From Kalmusia sp. IMI 367209 (Eukaryota; Ascomycota; Dothideomycetes; Pleosporales; Didymosphaeriaceae), in the NCBI GenBank assembly GCA_027946365.1, contig JAPEUQ010000022.1, positions 372,001 through 436,000 of the forward strand: a stretch of DNA of 64,000 bases, written 5' to 3'. The stretch's first letter is position 1; the number at the start of each line of letters is the position of its first letter. The notes under the pieces were generated by a model, which saw only the letters and a list, made by a program, of their open reading frames with translations, was not told the origin of the DNA and ran no database searches. Below, in pieces: positions 1 to 11,156 of the stretch. The translations under genes were made by a program, and so were the position numbers.

Positions 1-1358
1 GAGTATGTGACATGTTCAACAATGCTAAAGAATAGCGAGGGCAACCGTGGGTGAGTAACGGCCATACGGGCGATAATGCGACTGGCTGAAGCACTTTGAC
101 GCGCATACAAAGACGCGTGCTGTTGGCGAACTATCGACGGCTCATAGTAGACCGCCATAAGAGTCACACCACGCTTTTGTTCCTGAAGTTTTGCAGAGTA
201 CGGAGGAACACCACTCTGTTTATGCCTCCGCACTCGTCGCACGCACTATAGCCGCTAGACGTCGGTTGTTTTGCTCCGTTGAAGAAGGCGCACGGACGCC
301 AAGCCGGGACCTTACGAGGAGTCACATGAACCACATTAGAGGCTTGACCCAACTCCCCTTCCCCCGCTAAAACGCGGTATAGGGACTGCTGAATTCCATG
401 CTTATTACTAGAATCATATCGCCCTCCACAGTGCGTGTCAAGCGTGAGTCCTACACCTGTGATGTTGCCAAGCCCGTTGTCACGTGCGCACCTCGGTGTA
501 TCCAAAAAGCGAAGACCTTAGTTATTTGCTCGCTACAGGTGTGCCTGACTGCAAGCAGCAGCGCATCTCAATAGCCCAATGAATTAGACCCGACGACAGC
601 CTCGCCTCTCTTCTTGTACCGACCGTGCCACAACTTTTATTTACGGCGATACGCATTGCCGGGATGTCATTGCGCGGCCCGGCGCGTGGGCAGGTCCCAG
701 CGCCAGAGTGTCGCTAAAATGCCGTGGTTGCGCCTTACAAGAACGCCTCTTAAGCCATCGTACCGCCCATTTCGCCGGAACAACCTTTTCGGAATGCCGG
801 ACATCTCGGATTTCAAGAATAGTTCGTCACTGCTGTCGTGAGTTCACAGACAAAGTCTGGCCGTCACCGTTTTCTGTTGCCGGTTTGTGGAGAGAGCCTC
901 TTATCGGTACGATGATGTGGACATTAGCGCTCGACAACGATGGCTATGGCATTAAAGATAGTCAGGTGATCGTCAGCAGAGGTTGGTACCCTTGGTATCT
1001 AATATTGTGTTTCCCGACACTGACCAGTGTAGTGCCTTTGTCGTCCTAGACAACAGTAGATAGTCGACACTCAATTGGATTTTTTCCATCGTTTCCCGAA
1101 TATAATAGCGACTGGAGTGGATGCACAGATTTTACCAAGCTAAAGACTGGATACGCTTCTTTGTTTCAATGATCGCAGGAACAGTACTTGGGGAGGACTC
1201 CTTATTAGGACAAGTCTTCATTGCATGATCTGATCGAAGTCTCGGATTGATTTTGAGTAATAGGTCAACACCCAGGATAGCTCTCTCTGCGCAGCAATTG
1301 CAAGTATCTCACAAGTGCCATGAATCAATTCGATTTAGCACCTTCGAATATCTGTTAC
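1..1358. other. intergenic, no gene recognised
   Basis: No reading frame here has a recognisable domain, intron structure or convincing composition. The longest frames, of 70-113 codons, overlap one another on both strands and look like chance. The right edge is the 3' flank of the transporter gene that ends at 1359. Confidence 0.5.
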
Positions 1359-3187
1359 CTAATCTCGTGGAGGTTCATGTTCAGCGCGTTCCCTCCACTT
1401 TGCCCCGAAGAAGTAAAACGGAATGGCCGAGAGCATTGAGAGCGAAACAAGCATAAACATAATCATGTATACCTGGATCCAGCCTTGGGAAGCAACCCAG
1501 TCCACAGCCGTATACAAAAACAAGAAGGCAACGAGATTCTTGAAGGCGTTGATTGCAACCAAACATTCTGCAGCAGCTTTGGGAAAACACTCTACAACAT
1601 AGGTAATAGCAACGTTAGGCGCGTAGATGGTACCGAATGATACTGTGTGTCTAGTCAGCAGGCTAGTCATAGATGACGATCATCCAAACAAGCCAAGTGC
1701 TTACCCATGCCGAATCCGAACGCAATAGCAATCCAGTGTAGTTTCTCCGAGCACGAAAATGCGATCAGAATACAACCGGCAGGCGAAATGAGGCAGCCTG
1801 GAATAAGAGCTAGCAGTCGCTGCTCCGGGTACACAACACCGCCCTGCCTGATGATCGTCTTCGCTGTGATTATGTCGGCTGCATACCCACCACCAAAACA
1901 GCCAATAACGAAAGCAATTATGGCGGCAACCTGCATCAGACCGACGCCAATGCCGGAGAACAGATATGGCGGTGCCATGAGAAAGTTTGGGAAGGCAAAA
2001 CTGTGGGCATGGTGAATAAGTATACAAATTGCAATGGCCGCGTCAACGTACATGAGGACTATCTGACTGGCAAGGGCTGTTCCATACATGAATACAGCAA
2101 ATAGGACGCTTGGTCGGAACATCATCACTATGGGCCGGTAGAACGCCGCTGGAAGGCTGACGTTGGGATCGACGGTAATGAACGAAGTCCAGATCTTTGT
2201 CCAGGGTTTCTTGACGACACTGACGCGGTGCCAGGAGACGGTTTCTGTTCTTACAATCTCCCCCTTCTCTTTCTCTGTCTCGGTGTCCGTGAGTCGCGTG
2301 CCAGTGGGGGAGATCATATGTGGTACTTCGTCCGGCCGGTGGAAATTGGACTCCGGGTAAACACAGAATATCGCAACCAAGTTGGCACCAGACAGTCCAG
2401 CACAAACCCATACAAAGTCCCGCCACGTACCAGGACTGTATTGTACGATGAAGGATCCGAGGAGTGGTCCAATGGCCGTGGCACTTGCGATCAGGATAGT
2501 GTATCTAAACGCACAGTCAACGCGACAAGCCTTGTTAGAGAAGAGCCGGGTGAAACACACGCTGACATCATTGCGGCGCGTTCATGAAGGAAGAAAATGT
2601 CCGAGACGATGCTGGGAACGACGCTCTGAGAAACGTGTTAGCGTATCATGGTCGTGAACGCGGGGCTGGCCGGCTCACCTCGCCTGCTGCGGAAGCAAAC
2701 CCTGAGAGACATCTTGCAGCTACGAGAGCGTTGAATTTTGGTTCTTTGGCCGTCCATATAAGGACGGCAAAGAGCATGGCCATAGATGTGAGGAGTGACG
2801 CGCGCTTGCCAAACTTGACTGCAAGCGGGACCCAAAAAAGGTTACCGAGACCAAGAAGCAAGAAGTTCCACTTGGAGCCTTTAGCCGACTGAAAATGATA
2901 CTGCTCCAATGAATTCACCTTACTGTCAAGAGAGCGTTGACCCGATTTGGCGTCTTGTGAAACTGTGCCTCAAGAACAGGTGTCCCAACCGTGAGACCAG
3001 ACCCAGCAAAATTGGCCGTGAAGTTGAAGCACGCGGTAGCTCCAAGAGCAGCAATCTTCAATCCGCGAGGCCATCTAAGTGGGTCTCTCTCATCTTGTGT
3101 CGGGTGGGGGAGAAGTGGCAGACCGTGATGTCTGGCGATAGCCTCCTCAGACGCAGCGGAGGGGTGTGCTTGCGTATTCACATTCAT
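1359..3187 (-). CDS. MFS transporter (DHA1/HOL1-like), five exons
   Basis: Predicted plasma-membrane permease of the major facilitator superfamily, probably moving an aromatic acid or related compound for the adjacent catabolic genes. The exons I can splice are 3187-2924, 2888-2679, 2625-2561, 2504-1705 and 1642-1359, giving about 540 aa with all phases matching. The ATG at 3187 precedes a cytosolic N-terminus with the usual D-P-L-R-W-P motif. LLGLGNLFWVPLAVKFGKR and ATAIGPLLGSF are typical MFS helices, and a charged E-K-E-K-G loop lies between the two halves. The first intron (2889-2923) is only 35 nt, unusually short for this genome but required by frame. The gene is divergent from the FAD monooxygenase. 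The family call is firm; the substrate is inferred from neighbours only. Confidence 0.87.
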
Positions 3188-3649
3188 AGTAGCGTGCGTA
3201 GAGAGATCAACAGTAGGCCACAGGATATATATCCATACGCGCAATCTGGCACACGAAAATTGCCGTGGCTGCTTCCCGTTCCCCATGCGGACCTTGTTTG
3301 AACAGGCACATAGCCCTAGTCGTTGCCGTGTAGAAGACGCCAACCTCCTGTCTTCTCCATACGGAGAGTCGCCCTCGTTCTCGAAATGCCGGGGGATTGC
3401 GGGTCGAATTGGCTTAATCTAGCTGCCAATCACTAGTGGATTCAATATCGCGGGGAGATAGGCAACCCTCTTGGCCGGGGAGTTTGTGCTTCGCTCCGGA
3501 ACCCGAGCTGCAACCCAGTTCTTTACCACGAAAGATCGGCGCATTCCCGATATAGTCATATCAAAACTTGATCAGTGCTAGCTGTTTGAACCCTAGTTGT
3601 TAATATCTATGATACCTCTCCATTTCAACAGTCCCAGTATCGCAACACG
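3188..3649. promoter_or_regulatory. divergent promoter, MFS / FAD monooxygenase
   Basis: This 462-bp region separates the start codons of two divergently transcribed genes. It carries CGGGGAG at 3451-3457, continuing into ATAGG, and again at 3476-3482. The same heptamer recurs in the other promoters of this cluster. A role as regulator binding site is inferred, not shown. Confidence 0.45.
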
Positions 3650-5373
3650 ATGCCTGCTGCCGTAGCCCCGACAACGAAGGCCCCAAATGGCACAGTCAAT
3701 GGCTGCAAGCCGGCCAAGCGAACCATCTCTCGGGCTTCTGTACCACTTACATACCCATCGCAAGCGCTTCAATTTCTCGAAATACTAGATCGCGACAATT
3801 CGCCCAGCAGTGATGCCCGTTTGAGTTCAACAGAGGCTGCACCCGCACGGCTTAAGCTGAACATCGTCATTGTAGGCGCCGGCCTCGGTGGTCTTTCCCT
3901 TTCCATTGCGTTGGCCCGACACGGACATTCTGTGAGAGTACTGGAGCAAGCACCTGAACTCGGAGAGGCAAGTTGTATCGACCGTTTACACTCAGATCCG
4001 GTCGAACTAACAATCACAAGGTTGGTGCAGGAATCCAGATTCCGCCTAATTCGGGAAGATTGCTTCATCGCTGGGGCATCTTTGAGCACTTGCAGCGCTC
4101 AGCTGTCCAACCAGAGGCTATCAACTTCCGGCGCTGGGAGGATGGCAAAGTGATTGGGCATACGGCGCTCGGGGGCGCCTTTGAAGAGAGCTACAAGGTG
4201 CCATACTATGTTGCGCACCGCGCCCATTTCCACGAAGCGCTGCACCAGCGGGCGTTGCAGCTCGGAGTTTTTATTGAGCTAGGGTGCAAGGTTGTTAAGT
4301 ACAATGAGCGTCAGGGCTCGGTTGAGCTTCAAAATGGGGGTATGAGGCGAGGTGACCTGGTAGTCGCCGCTGATGGTGCGTTGCGAATCATCATCGCTAT
4401 ATCTCGTGGCTAACAAGCTTGCCTAGGTATCAAATCAGCGGCGCGCCACTATATATTTCCAGATGACGATCATGAACCCGTCTTCAATGGGTTCGCGGCA
4501 TACCGAGCTACTGTCGACGTCAAGAAGATGATAGATGATCCAGAGATCAATTGGATTCTGGAGAAGCCCACACTGAATATCTGGTAAGTTCAATGCCCGA
4601 ATTGATTCACATGATATGCGTTATCTGACGCGCATGGTCCTGGTAGGATTGGAGCAGATAGACATGTCATGTCATACACGATTGCCGCAGGAGAGTCGTT
4701 CAATATGGTCTTATCACACGTTGACCACTCAGATCCAGCCACATGGACCCAGAGGTTCGCGAAGGAGGACGTTGAGGCAGAGTTCGCTGGATGGGATCCC
4801 AAGTAGGTATCTCGTTGCAACCCTGTTCGGAGATTTTGAACTGACTGTGTAAGGCTGACGAAGATCATCTCGTTGATTGACGAATGTATGAAGTGGCCTC
4901 TGAAAGTAGGAAGGCCACTCAAGTCCTGGATATCCCGGTCCTCCAAATTGCTCCTATTGGGCGACGCGGCGCACGCCATGTTGCCATACATGTCCCAAGG
5001 TGCTGCCATGGCCGTTGAAGATGGTGCCGCCCTCGCTGTTGTATTGAACCAGATCTCAAGCCTGGAAGAGCTTCCATTTGCATTGCAATGTTTCGAAGAG
5101 GAACGTATTAAGAGGAGCGGTGACATGCAAAATGCCAGCACGGTTAATGGCTACATCTGGCATTTCCCAGATGGACCCGAACAAAAGGCGAGGGACGCAG
5201 CTATGGCGGCTGAAGTTGTTGGCAAGCATTTTACTAGCAGCGCCAACCAATGGAGTGATCCTGTTACTCAGTGGTGGGCATACGGCTATGACGCCGAGGA
5301 ACAGATGGAAGAGGCATGGTCTCGGAATATTGCTCGGCTGATTGCAAGAGTAGAGGGCGGTGTCAAACTGTAA
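3650..5373 (+). CDS. FAD-dependent aromatic hydroxylase (salicylate hydroxylase-like)
   Basis: Flavoprotein monooxygenase expected to hydroxylate an aromatic acid using NAD(P)H and O2. Exons are 3650-3967, 4021-4375, 4427-4583, 4647-4802 and 4854-5373, giving 501 aa with every phase consistent. The N-terminal dinucleotide-binding motif GAGLGG is at residues 76-81, with an acidic end of strand 2 (VLEQ). The second FAD motif GDAAH is at 365-369, followed by the MSQGAAMAVEDGAALA helix typical of this family. A roughly 70-residue N-terminal extension precedes the fold and shows no clear targeting signal. Intron 1 begins GC rather than GT (GAG|GCAAGT). The neighbouring gentisate dioxygenase suggests gentisate as product, so a salicylate-5- or 3-hydroxybenzoate-6-hydroxylase role is the working inference. 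Its end lies 63 bp from the convergent regulator. Confidence 0.9.
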
Positions 5374-5436
5374 TTGCGCATCAATTGCCTTGTAATGTAC
5401 ATCAATGAACAGTTGTGTGGAATACCCGCCATCAAT

Positions 5437-7992
5437 TTACAGAACAAGATCTTCCTGTGCTGTGAAAAACTCGAAATCCGCTGTAAAGATTTCTTCCAAG
5501 CTCATACCCATGTGGAGATCATTCAGATCTGGAAGGTTAAGCAAAGGACGCGAGTGTACAGCTTCCGAAGGCTGTTGCACTGAGGCTTCTCCAAAGGCTT
5601 GTGGTGGCACATCTGTTACCGTGTCGGTGGCTTGCGAGCTATGTGAACGGTCTATAACAGTAAAGTCAACGGGAGCTCTTACTTGGAGAGCAGGAGCGAC
5701 GCACAGATGAGGGACAGCAGCTGAGCAAGTGTGCTGGTATAACGAGTACATCTCTCGGCCATCTTGTTTCCCGTGAATAACATAGAAAGGCACTCGATTG
5801 CCTGGTAGAGCGAATTGATAGATAGGTCAAGACCTTCCAGGATTGGAAGCTGGTTGAGAACGTGTGCCTGGTGCTGCGCAAGCAGCGTGGAGTAGACTAT
5901 TAGAGCTGCATTGAACGCTACATTGCCATGAGAAAACGTAGGACCGCTTGTATGCAGCGATCACACTTACTGTAGTAAAGAGAGAACCACCACGCACCCA
6001 GTAGATGTCGCGGAGGATTAGGGGGGCTCAACACGGCTCTCATCAGACCGATCATCAAGAGCGCTGACTGAGTGCAGATACGTACACTATTTGCTCCGAC
6101 CTGTCTCAATACAACAAGTTGTTGAGTATCAGGTCTTGACGTACCCAAGAGCTCAAGATATCTGGCGAGAATTGGACGATGTGCTAGTATACGAGCATTA
6201 AGGAAGCGTACGGTGATAATGAAGCGGTACCTAAGGAGAGCGGGTGCGCTTGTATCGAGTTGTAAGAAGTCTGGCTCTACAAGCGCCAAGGTGGGTGGGA
6301 GAGAATTTTGCCATGTTAGGAATTTCTGTTCGAACTTCAGCAGATGGGATGCGATGTCGAACATGTTGTCCGAGGTATCGCATCCTAGATTGCTTCCATA
6401 AAGGTCATCGATGATGTCACCCATGATCAAGTAGAGCGTTCTGCCTTGATGTTAGCGATGCAATGGCGAGCAAGGGCTGCATGCCCACATTGTTGCGTTG
6501 TAAAAGTCGACGCTATGTTCATCCGTCGACAGCCGGGCAGAGTTTGGCTCTAGAGGGTCAGGCTTGGGGGAAGGCAGGTCTAGCTTGATGAATTTATGAG
6601 GAATTGAATAAGGGCGACCTAGAGTCATGCCCAGAGTCCTAGAACCAGTAAGATACGGTCACTACACAGCACAGGTAGCGTACCGATCAAGTACAATGCA
6701 TCCAAACCAAGTTCGCTTTCGAATTTCTCGCTCCAGCGGTGGGTATTGTTTGAGCGCATTGGGCGAGTGCAAACCAAGCTGGTATGCTGCTTTGACAGCG
6801 AGTCCATGAACATTCCAAGTTTCGACTGAGCGCTCCGTGCCCTGTAAGTACTGACTTGTTAGGAGGAGCATTTGGACTGCTTCCCTGTTTAGCTACGGAA
6901 ATTTGATATCAGGCGCTGAACCAATACTCACCTATCTCCAGACTCGCGCTTCGACGGATTTGCTTATCACAGAGAGCTAAAGCTCGGCGGTAGAAGATTT
7001 CTGACTCCGCAGCACGTTCAGACGCTGACAATGTGCTATCATGACTAGCACTCGTTGCCATAGCTAGCACTATATTCAATAAGCCTAGCCATGACCTACG
7101 GACCGTGCGAATGTTAGTGGAATTGAGCTGTTGATATGTCTGCAGGAAGCCATCTCGGTCTATGTAGGGGAACAGGACCCCGGTGCTACTAAAGAAGATA
7201 TCAATCAATCGGAGAGTTTCACTCTCTGGAGGAAGGACAAACGGCTCGGTTGTTACCGAGATCGTTTCGGATAGGGGAAATCGTGTTGGGACTGGAGAAG
7301 GCCGTCGCGACACATGTAGCATGTGACTTTGCAGGGCAGCATCAGCCGGCGTCTCGGGACTCACGGCGGAGCGTGCTGCTTTGAGCACTGCGGTGGTGGT
7401 GCGAACCATAAGGCGAGTGAAGGCAATGTTGGACGACGGCCCAAAGTATCCAGCTTCTTCTTCTTTTGTGAAGACGATGGAGCCCATTCCATCCGTTGGG
7501 TCCTGAGTATCCACTGTAGCCTCGTCATCGCCGTCAAAGCCGAGTGAAGTTGGGCCCAGCTCACTCGGAGAACCGCGCGGGGGTCCGTGTGTGCCAGCGA
7601 TGCCGTCTTTGAAAGCTTCTACGCTCGCAACTCTGCCATTGAGCCCGGCAAGAGCGCGCTCTACGGTGGCCAGGCGGGCTTCGAGCGATGCCAGCTCTGT
7701 CGGCGCAGCGGACCTCGTCAACGTCGTTATGTCCGAGTACTCACAGGTATAGCCATGATCGCGGCATGTCGAGCATTTTGGTCGTTGGCCATCGCACTGG
7801 CAGCCCCAAGATGTTAGCGCAATCACAAGTCACGTGGTAGCTAGTTGGGGACGGCAGGTTGGAGAGACAGGTGCTTACCCGCGACTTGCGTTGTCTGCAC
7901 CACGTGCAGGCGACTGAGATCCTATTCCGCTTCGTTGGCCGGCTGCTGGTGCTGCTGCCAGTTGGCTCACGTGCAGTGTCCGACGTGCTCAT
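5437..7992 (-). CDS. Zn2Cys6 transcription factor with fungal-specific regulatory domain
   Basis: Probable pathway-specific nuclear regulator of the surrounding catabolic genes. Seven exons (7992-7879, 7796-6932, 6876-6684, 6638-6489, 6440-5971, 5917-5683, 5638-5437) give 742 aa with all phases matching. The binuclear zinc cluster has its six cysteines at residues 29, 32, 39, 46, 49 and 56, with intron 1 falling inside it. A short heptad-like segment (LASLEARLATVERALAGL) follows and may dimerise. The middle region is the fungal-specific TF domain, recognisable from VETWNVHGLAVKAAYQLGLH and the RKRTWFGCIVLDR segment. The acidic, aromatic C-terminus (SLEEIFTADFEFF) could be an activation region. 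It shares a 399-bp divergent promoter with the cupin dioxygenase. Control of this cluster is inferred from position. Confidence 0.9.
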
Positions 7993-8391
7993 TCTGCAGA
8001 ATGTCGCGGTGCAGCGGATGAGATGGCGACGGGAGCAAGCCGTGGGATATGGGGGAGATAGGGGAGATAGGGGAGATAGGGTGCGCATTGCTCCTATGCC
8101 GGTCCCGCTGCATGTCCCGGGATATAATCCCCTAACGGTGCTTGCCCTTTTGCTTTCGGTCCGACTCGTCCGCGTTCCGCCGCTACCGAAGGCACGTGAC
8201 ATCCCAACTGCCAAGCATCGCTCAGGCTTGTCTACTTTCCGAGCTCCCCGACCACCCGTTCATACAGACTCCAGTCAACACTAAACATGGGCAGCTCGAA
8301 GCATCTTCGACGGCCATCGCAACATCGTCTCCATAATCGCCATCGAAAATTCCTGTTAGATATTTTATTGAGATAACCCATAATCACCATC
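7993..8391. promoter_or_regulatory. divergent promoter, regulator / cupin dioxygenase
   Basis: This 399-bp region lies between the ATGs of the Zn2Cys6 regulator and the cupin gene. At 8052-8078 it holds three head-to-tail copies of GGGGAGATA (9-bp period), matching the motif and flank seen at 3451. CGGTCCG, a compact CGG/CCG pair, occurs near 8158. These are plausible regulator sites, seen by eye only. Confidence 0.45.
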
Positions 8392-9522
8392 ATGAGTTCT
8401 TCTATTACCATTTCCGCCGCCATTGCGCGTCAGAATTCACCCATCTCAAATGGTGACAGGCAGCAGGCGACTGAGAAGCTTCTGGAGGCTGCTGAGGAGT
8501 ACCACACAAAGCCATTATGGGCGCAGATGGCCCGGCTTAACCCTCCTCTGCCTAACCCAAAATGCCAACCGCACGTCTGGGACTACCAGAAAATCAGACC
8601 AAGTCTGTTGCAAGCCGGCGACCTCATCACCGAAAAGCAAGCTGAACGCCGCGTTCTGATGCTCGTGAATCCGTCTCGAGGCAAGTATCCCATTTTACAT
8701 TGTCTAGGCACTACTACCTCACTAATGTCTACACAGACGCGCCCTACACCACCGACACAATTTACGCTGGACTTCAGCTTGTAATGCCCAATGAGACTGC
8801 GCCTGCCCACCGCCACACAGCTTTTGCCTGCCGCTTCATCATCGAGGGCAACGGTGGCTTTACTGCAGTTCATGGCAAACGCATCAAGATGCAGCGTGGC
8901 GATGTCATCCTCACGCCCACGTGGAACTGGCACGACCATGGCAAGGACGGTTCTGGACCAATGATTTGGCTTGATGGTCTTGACTTGCCCAACTTTGTTC
9001 ATTACCCAGTTCATTTCGTAGAGCACTACGCAGACGCACGCTATCCCGCTAAGGATGTCGACAGTAATACGTCCCCAATCGTCTTCCCATGGTCTCATAT
9101 GAAGTCTCGACTTGACGCTGGCCCTGGAGAAAGTACCACAGAACGCTATTTGAGGGATGACAGATCTGAAAGTATGTGACACCAACTCTTGATCAGCTTG
9201 ATACTGACCATCGGCAGTAAGCCGTACACTTGGTGCTGCTGCCACCAGAATCTCCGCAGGGGTCTCAACTTTGCCGATTCAAGAAACGGCGTCCTCTATT
9301 TTCCATGTCATTGAGGGTGCCGGAAGCTCTACTATTGGTGGCAAGGAATATACCTGGAAGCAGGGTGATACTTTCTGCGTGCCTGCATGGCACGAGTACC
9401 AGCACCGTGCGGCTGGCGGACAGACGGTGTACTTGTATAGAATTCACGATGAGCCTATGCTGAAATCTCTCGGCTTCTACCGGTATAAAGGCCAAGACGT
9501 GGAGTCTTTGGTATCGGAATAG
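8392..9522 (+). CDS. gentisate 1,2-dioxygenase-type bicupin
   Basis: Non-haem Fe(II) dioxygenase expected to open the gentisate ring to maleylpyruvate. Exons 8392-8680, 8737-9171 and 9218-9522 give 342 aa, the usual length for the family. The N-terminal cupin holds the metal site: H121 and H123 in the PAHRH motif, followed by the RFIIEG strand, and H162 in PTWNWHDHG. The second cupin (FHVIEGAGS, then PAWHEYQH) lies in the last exon. The first intron has a GC donor (CGAG|GCAAGT), the second GC-AG intron in this cluster. The gene is divergent from the regulator. A 1-hydroxy-2-naphthoate or salicylate ring-cleaving paralogue cannot be excluded from sequence alone, because these bicupins share the motif. 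Confidence 0.88.
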
Positions 9523-9951
9523 TTGGTGGGCTACATAAAATAGTCTGTAGTCAAAATAGATTCATAACAACGTAGTTAGATTACCTGTTGCACATTATTG
9601 TGGTATTCAGCTGTGAAGTCTTTTCAGCCGTGGACTCCTCTACGTCTCTGCATCTCTGCGATGGGGACTTATTTTCATAAACTTCACAGGAGACTTATCC
9701 GCCTTCTATAACCCGTTCGTGACCGTGAATGGGGTCTCTGACTTATCAGCATCGCAATGATTTTCAATTTGCCTCTTCGTTGGTTATGGAGAGAATAATA
9801 AGTTAGATAGTCGTCTATTTCTATATGATGTCTTTGTCGATCTATTCAAAGTACTGCGATCAATGTCAAGTGTGACAGTCACACCGAGGCTTATGGTAGA
9901 GCCATAATCCTCTACGTAAGGAATCCCATCGGGCGAAGCGGCAATCTTCCC
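9523..9951. other. convergent intergenic spacer
   Basis: This 429-bp AT-leaning spacer lies between the stop codons of the cupin gene and the FAH-family gene. It presumably holds both 3' UTRs. No gene or repeat was seen. Confidence 0.5.
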
Positions 9952-10896
9952 TCACACGAATCTGACTCCATTCCTCAAAGTACCAATCTTGCTTATCGAT
10001 ACCTCCATCCTCGTCCCTGGGACAAGGTATCTCGGTGGCTGCAACCCTGCTCCTACACCGCCGGGCGTTCCCGTCATAATCACCGACCCCTTGCGCAACG
10101 TCGTGCCCTGGGAAAGATAGTGCACAAGATATGCACAGTCAAACAGTAAATCACTCACACACTCCTTCTGCCTCACCTCTCCGTCCACGATCGTTTGCAA
10201 TAGCAATTCCTTTGGATCGCCGACCAGCTCCGCTGCGACGAGCGCAGGGCCCAAGGGCGCAAAGGTGTCAAAGCCTTTGGAGAATCCCCACTGCGGAACG
10301 CCGCCCGCTAACTTCGGATCACGCTGCAATTTGCGCGAAGAAATGTCGTTTCCAGCCGTGTATGCGGCGACGTAGTCTAGCGCGTGCTCAAGGGGGACAT
10401 TCTTCGCATCCTTTCCTATGACCAGCGTCAATTCACCTTCATAATCTGCTTGGTCATCTTGAACGATCTTTGGAATCTCAACATCGGCGCCGTGGTCGTG
10501 GATGCAGGTCGTGGGCTTGAAGAAGATGAATGGGTATGGCGGTGGGGTGCGACCTGCTTCTCTGACTAGACATCCCTTTAGAGACCGGCAATCAACTGCA
10601 GTCTATATGTGAATCTTACTGTGTTTAGCGTAGTTCAGCCCTACGCAGCGGAGGATATCCACGTCCGATGCTGTAAGCGGTCCAAGAAGCTTTTTGACTG
10701 TGACGACCTCATCGGAAACTATTGTTTTGCCAGAGGTGTCGTATATATCGTCTCCGACAATAACTTTCGCTTGCAACTTGGAACGCTCGGTTATATCACC
10801 CAAGTCGAAATCCGGGTTGGGTAGAATGGGCTCGCCTCGAAGGATTCGACCATCTGTCGCGACGAAGCGAATCAGACGGGTCCACGCAACACGCAT
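9952..10896 (-). CDS. fumarylacetoacetate-hydrolase-family enzyme (likely fumaryl/maleylpyruvate hydrolase)
   Basis: Metal-dependent C-C hydrolase of the FAH family. In this setting it most simply hydrolyses the ring-cleavage product, releasing pyruvate plus a C4 diacid. Exons 10896-10620 and 10559-9952 give 294 aa. The start is chosen at MRVAWTRLIRF, which aligns with the usual beginning of fungal FAHD proteins. Family motifs are CVGLNYAKH, PFIFFKP, the metal-binding YEGEL, YTAGNDISSR, and TGTPGGVGAG near the C-terminus. The gene is divergent from the aldehyde dehydrogenase across 260 bp. No maleylpyruvate isomerase gene is visible in the window, so the enzyme either acts on maleylpyruvate directly or relies on an unlinked isomerase. 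Confidence 0.88.
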
Positions 10897-11156
10897 CTTG
10901 AAGAGTTGTAACGGAAGGCGAGGCCAAGGGTGATACACAATAGAATTTGACTCAATGGCTTTGGGACTAATCCTGAGCGGGACTGGGCATCTATAGTCGT
11001 GAGTGAAGGCTTTTGTCGGATGGGTCCGGGCACCGGGGAGCGTTCCGGCGCAGGGCTCGACAACGTCGCAACCCTCCGCGAGAGGATCGCATTCAAATAG
11101 GGCTTATCAAAGGCTTACTGTGTATAGTTGGTCCCGCATGGTTTCGACGAATCACA
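10897..11156. promoter_or_regulatory. divergent promoter, FAH-family / aldehyde dehydrogenase
   Basis: This 260-bp divergent region contains CGGGGAG at 11034-11040, the heptamer shared by the other promoters of the cluster. It also holds GCAACCCTC near 11070, a string present near 3463 as well. Regulatory function is inferred from recurrence. Confidence 0.4.

Noticed and set aside
164..1049. Short genes in the first kilobase
   Set aside because: Frames on both strands overlap and none has a motif or splice partner.
5437..7992. The Zn2Cys6 regulator as regulator of the PKS-NRPS
   Set aside because: It is about 16 kb away with unrelated genes between. Its divergent partner and the shared motif tie it to the aromatic cluster instead.
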